Assembly: GCA_024811115.1 (NCBI GenBank)
Contig: JAKOGH010000688.1
Span: forward strand, 18,852 to 82,851
Length of the DNA stretch: 64,000 nt
Direction: 5' to 3'
Origin: Terana coerulea
Lineage: Eukaryota > Basidiomycota > Agaricomycetes > Polyporales > Phanerochaetaceae
The notes beneath the pieces are model-generated. The model was not told where the DNA came from. It was given only the letters and a program-made list of their open reading frames with translations, and did no database searches. Both the position numbers and the translations under genes were made by a program. Every line of letters starts with the position of its first letter. Within the stretch, counting starts at the first letter, position 1. Below are positions 62,328 to 64,000 of this stretch, piece by piece.

Positions 62328-63852
62328 ATGTCTATGGGACGACGCACCGCGAGTGCAGTCCACAGTCCGGCTTATAGTGAACCGCAGAGCATTCTAAGGA
62401 ATACGCCTACACAGTCGAGGGAGCCGAGGGAGTCGAGAGACGGTGACAGCAGCAAGCGCTTGCCGCCTCTGTCTCCGCCCGAAGATATCACCATCGCGTA
62501 CGTTCAAAATAGTTGCAATGAACAGCCAAGTAACCTCACATTTGTAGGGTAATGGGCGCGACGGGTTCAGGGAAATCTACAGTTGGTTCAAAATTGTCTC
62601 AATGAACGACCATTTTACTTACTTCCGTTCAGTTCATCAACTCGGCCAGCGGGTCCAGTATGATTACAAGCGCCGGCTTGAAGTCGTGTACTTCCCGGGT
62701 TGAGGAGTCCAAGCCATTCGAGTTTAGGGGCGTCGGGTCACTCTGGTCGACACACCGGGTTTCGACGATACTACCACGTCCGCTATCGACATCTTGAAAA
62801 CGATTGCTGTGTATTTGGCTTCTAGGTAAGACTTCAGAATACGAGTGCTTATAAACCGTTACTCACTGTTACGAAGCTACAAACGCGGTCAAAAGCTGAC
62901 CGGGCTCATATTCATGCACCGGATTTCCGATGTTCGCGTCAGCGGGACGTCCAGGAGGAATATCAACATGTTCCGCCGACTCTGCGGGGAGCATATGCTG
63001 AAGAACGTATTGATCGTGACCACGATGTGGAGTGAAACGAAGCTTGAGAAAGGTGAGGCGCGGGAAGCAGAGCTGCAACGGGACGAGCAGATGTTCAAGC
63101 CGTTTCTCGACCGCGGAGCGTCCATGATGCGCTTCCACAACACACCCAACCCAGCTGAAGCCATCCTGGAGCGTTTTCTCAATCTCCATCCTCGTTCCAT
63201 GCACATTCAACGAGAGCTTGTCGATGCAGGGAAGGGCATTCTGGAGACGGGGGCGGGGATAGAGCTTGATCGGGAAATGGCGATGTCGGCCGCAAGACAC
63301 AAGAGGACCATGCAGGAACTCCAGCAGGAGATGCAGGAGGCCATGGAGGCGAAAGACTTGGAGATGCAGAAGGATCTGGAAGAAGTGCAAGAGAATCTCT
63401 TGAGGAGTATGCAGAAGATGGAGAGCGACCGGGCACGGGCGTCGCGAGAGTATGTGAAGGAGCTGGCCGTCACCGAGGGCAGATCCGTGAGCTGGAGCTT
63501 TTACTTGCAGCGAGAGCGGCGGATGAAGGAGGCGGTGCAGAGAAACGTAGAGGCGGCGAGGCGGCAGTTAGGCTCGGAAATGCGAAGGAGTCCGGCGGAC
63601 ACGATGCGAGAGGTAGAGCTAGAGTCACGGAGGTCTGCCCATGCCAAGCTGCGGCAGCCAAGCGTTGAGGCACAGAGGACCATGGTTTCGACAAGACGTC
63701 CGCAGGAACTGCAGCATCCCGACACTGCCTCCGCTGCCTCCGCTTCGCCCGCCGTCAGTAACCTCGGACATGCCATGTTGCGTAAGCCCAGGCGTGCGAA
63801 TTCCGAAGGAGCAGCCATAGCGTTGGGCCCGCCTCGGGTAACTTCGAAGTAG
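62328..63852 (+). CDS. P-loop GTPase with coiled-coil tail, copy B
   Basis: Paralogue of copy A in the same orientation. N-terminus MSMGRRTASAVHSP and a Ser/Pro/Arg-rich lead, PPLSPPEDITIA; Walker A VMGATGSGKSTFINSASG; TSRVEESKPFEF; G3 VTLVDTPGFDD; LIFMHRISDVRVSGTSRRNI; MFRRLCGEHMLKNVLIVTTM; ELVDAGKGILETGAGIELDR; then a long Glu/Met/Arg coiled coil and a Ser/Pro/Arg-rich tail ending GPPRVTSK. The introns match copy A in position. One base is missing near 62731-62737 (RGV to VTLVD). A start at 62193 (MDWSSRSAASS) is also possible. Confidence 0.82.
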
Positions 63853-64000
63853 CGCGAGAAACCAGATCCGTCGCTTCGCCGTCAAGCCGTCGCAGTACCA
63901 GCAGGGTTCGCGAGCAGCATAGCATCCAGGACGTGAAAATCTCGAAGGATGCCCACGACGTGGCTGGCCAAAACGATCAGACAACGACCAGTGCCCGTTC

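Overview
The window looks like nuclear DNA of an Agaricomycete (mushroom-forming basidiomycete). Genes are dense and lie on both strands. Introns are mostly 42-75 nt, have GT-AG ends and often carry a CTNAC-like branch site. The content also fits: an I66 (cospin-type) protease inhibitor, a XanA-type xanthine dioxygenase, basidiomycete C2H2 and homeobox regulators, and P-loop GTPases with coiled-coil tails.

Layout. 0.8-2.6 kb: an MFS drug-type transporter (-). 4.2-9.1 kb: four tandem copies (+) of a protein family I do not recognise; copies 2 and 3 are intact (265 and 263 aa), copies 1 and 4 are broken. 9.3-13.9 kb: GH47 alpha-1,2-mannosidase and xanthine dioxygenase (both -). 14.5-15.1 kb: centrin (+). 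17.2-25.2 kb: two related two-finger C2H2 factors facing each other, with weak membrane-protein candidates between them. 27-32.5 kb: I66 inhibitor (-) and GH28 pectinase (+). 32.7-44.9 kb: a compact housekeeping block with an uncharacterised protein, ubiquitin-eL40, uS4, eL21, an RS-rich nuclear protein, a new 145-aa five-exon gene, RVB2, mitochondrial uL2 and a GON7-like protein. 45.3-58.5 kb: a lysine-methyltransferase-like protein, homeobox factor, histone H3, ESF1, a TRF4-type nucleotidyltransferase, an RWD/DUF1115 protein and an FAD monooxygenase. 60.2-63.9 kb: a tandem pair of P-loop GTPases. Sparse stretches (15.1-17.2, 18.8-20.5, 25.2-27.0, 27.6-30.2, 39.5-40.9, 58.5-60.2 kb) hold nothing I can support.

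Many otherwise good genes contain exactly one or two single-base shifts, often in short homopolymers (MFS, C2H2-2, I66, homeobox, FAD monooxygenase, both GTPases, RWD). This recurs across unrelated families, so under-polished sequence is a better explanation than widespread gene death. Copy 4 of the tandem family differs: its start codon and an internal codon are lost by substitution, so it is probably truly decayed.

Functional themes: ribosome production (uS4, eL21, eL40, ESF1, RVB2, uL2m, TRF4-type polymerase), chromatin and transcription (H3, RVB2, homeobox, C2H2 factors), and secreted or ecological functions (pectinase, protease inhibitor, transporter, xanthine use). The best candidate for an undescribed system is the 4.2-9.1 kb tandem family.
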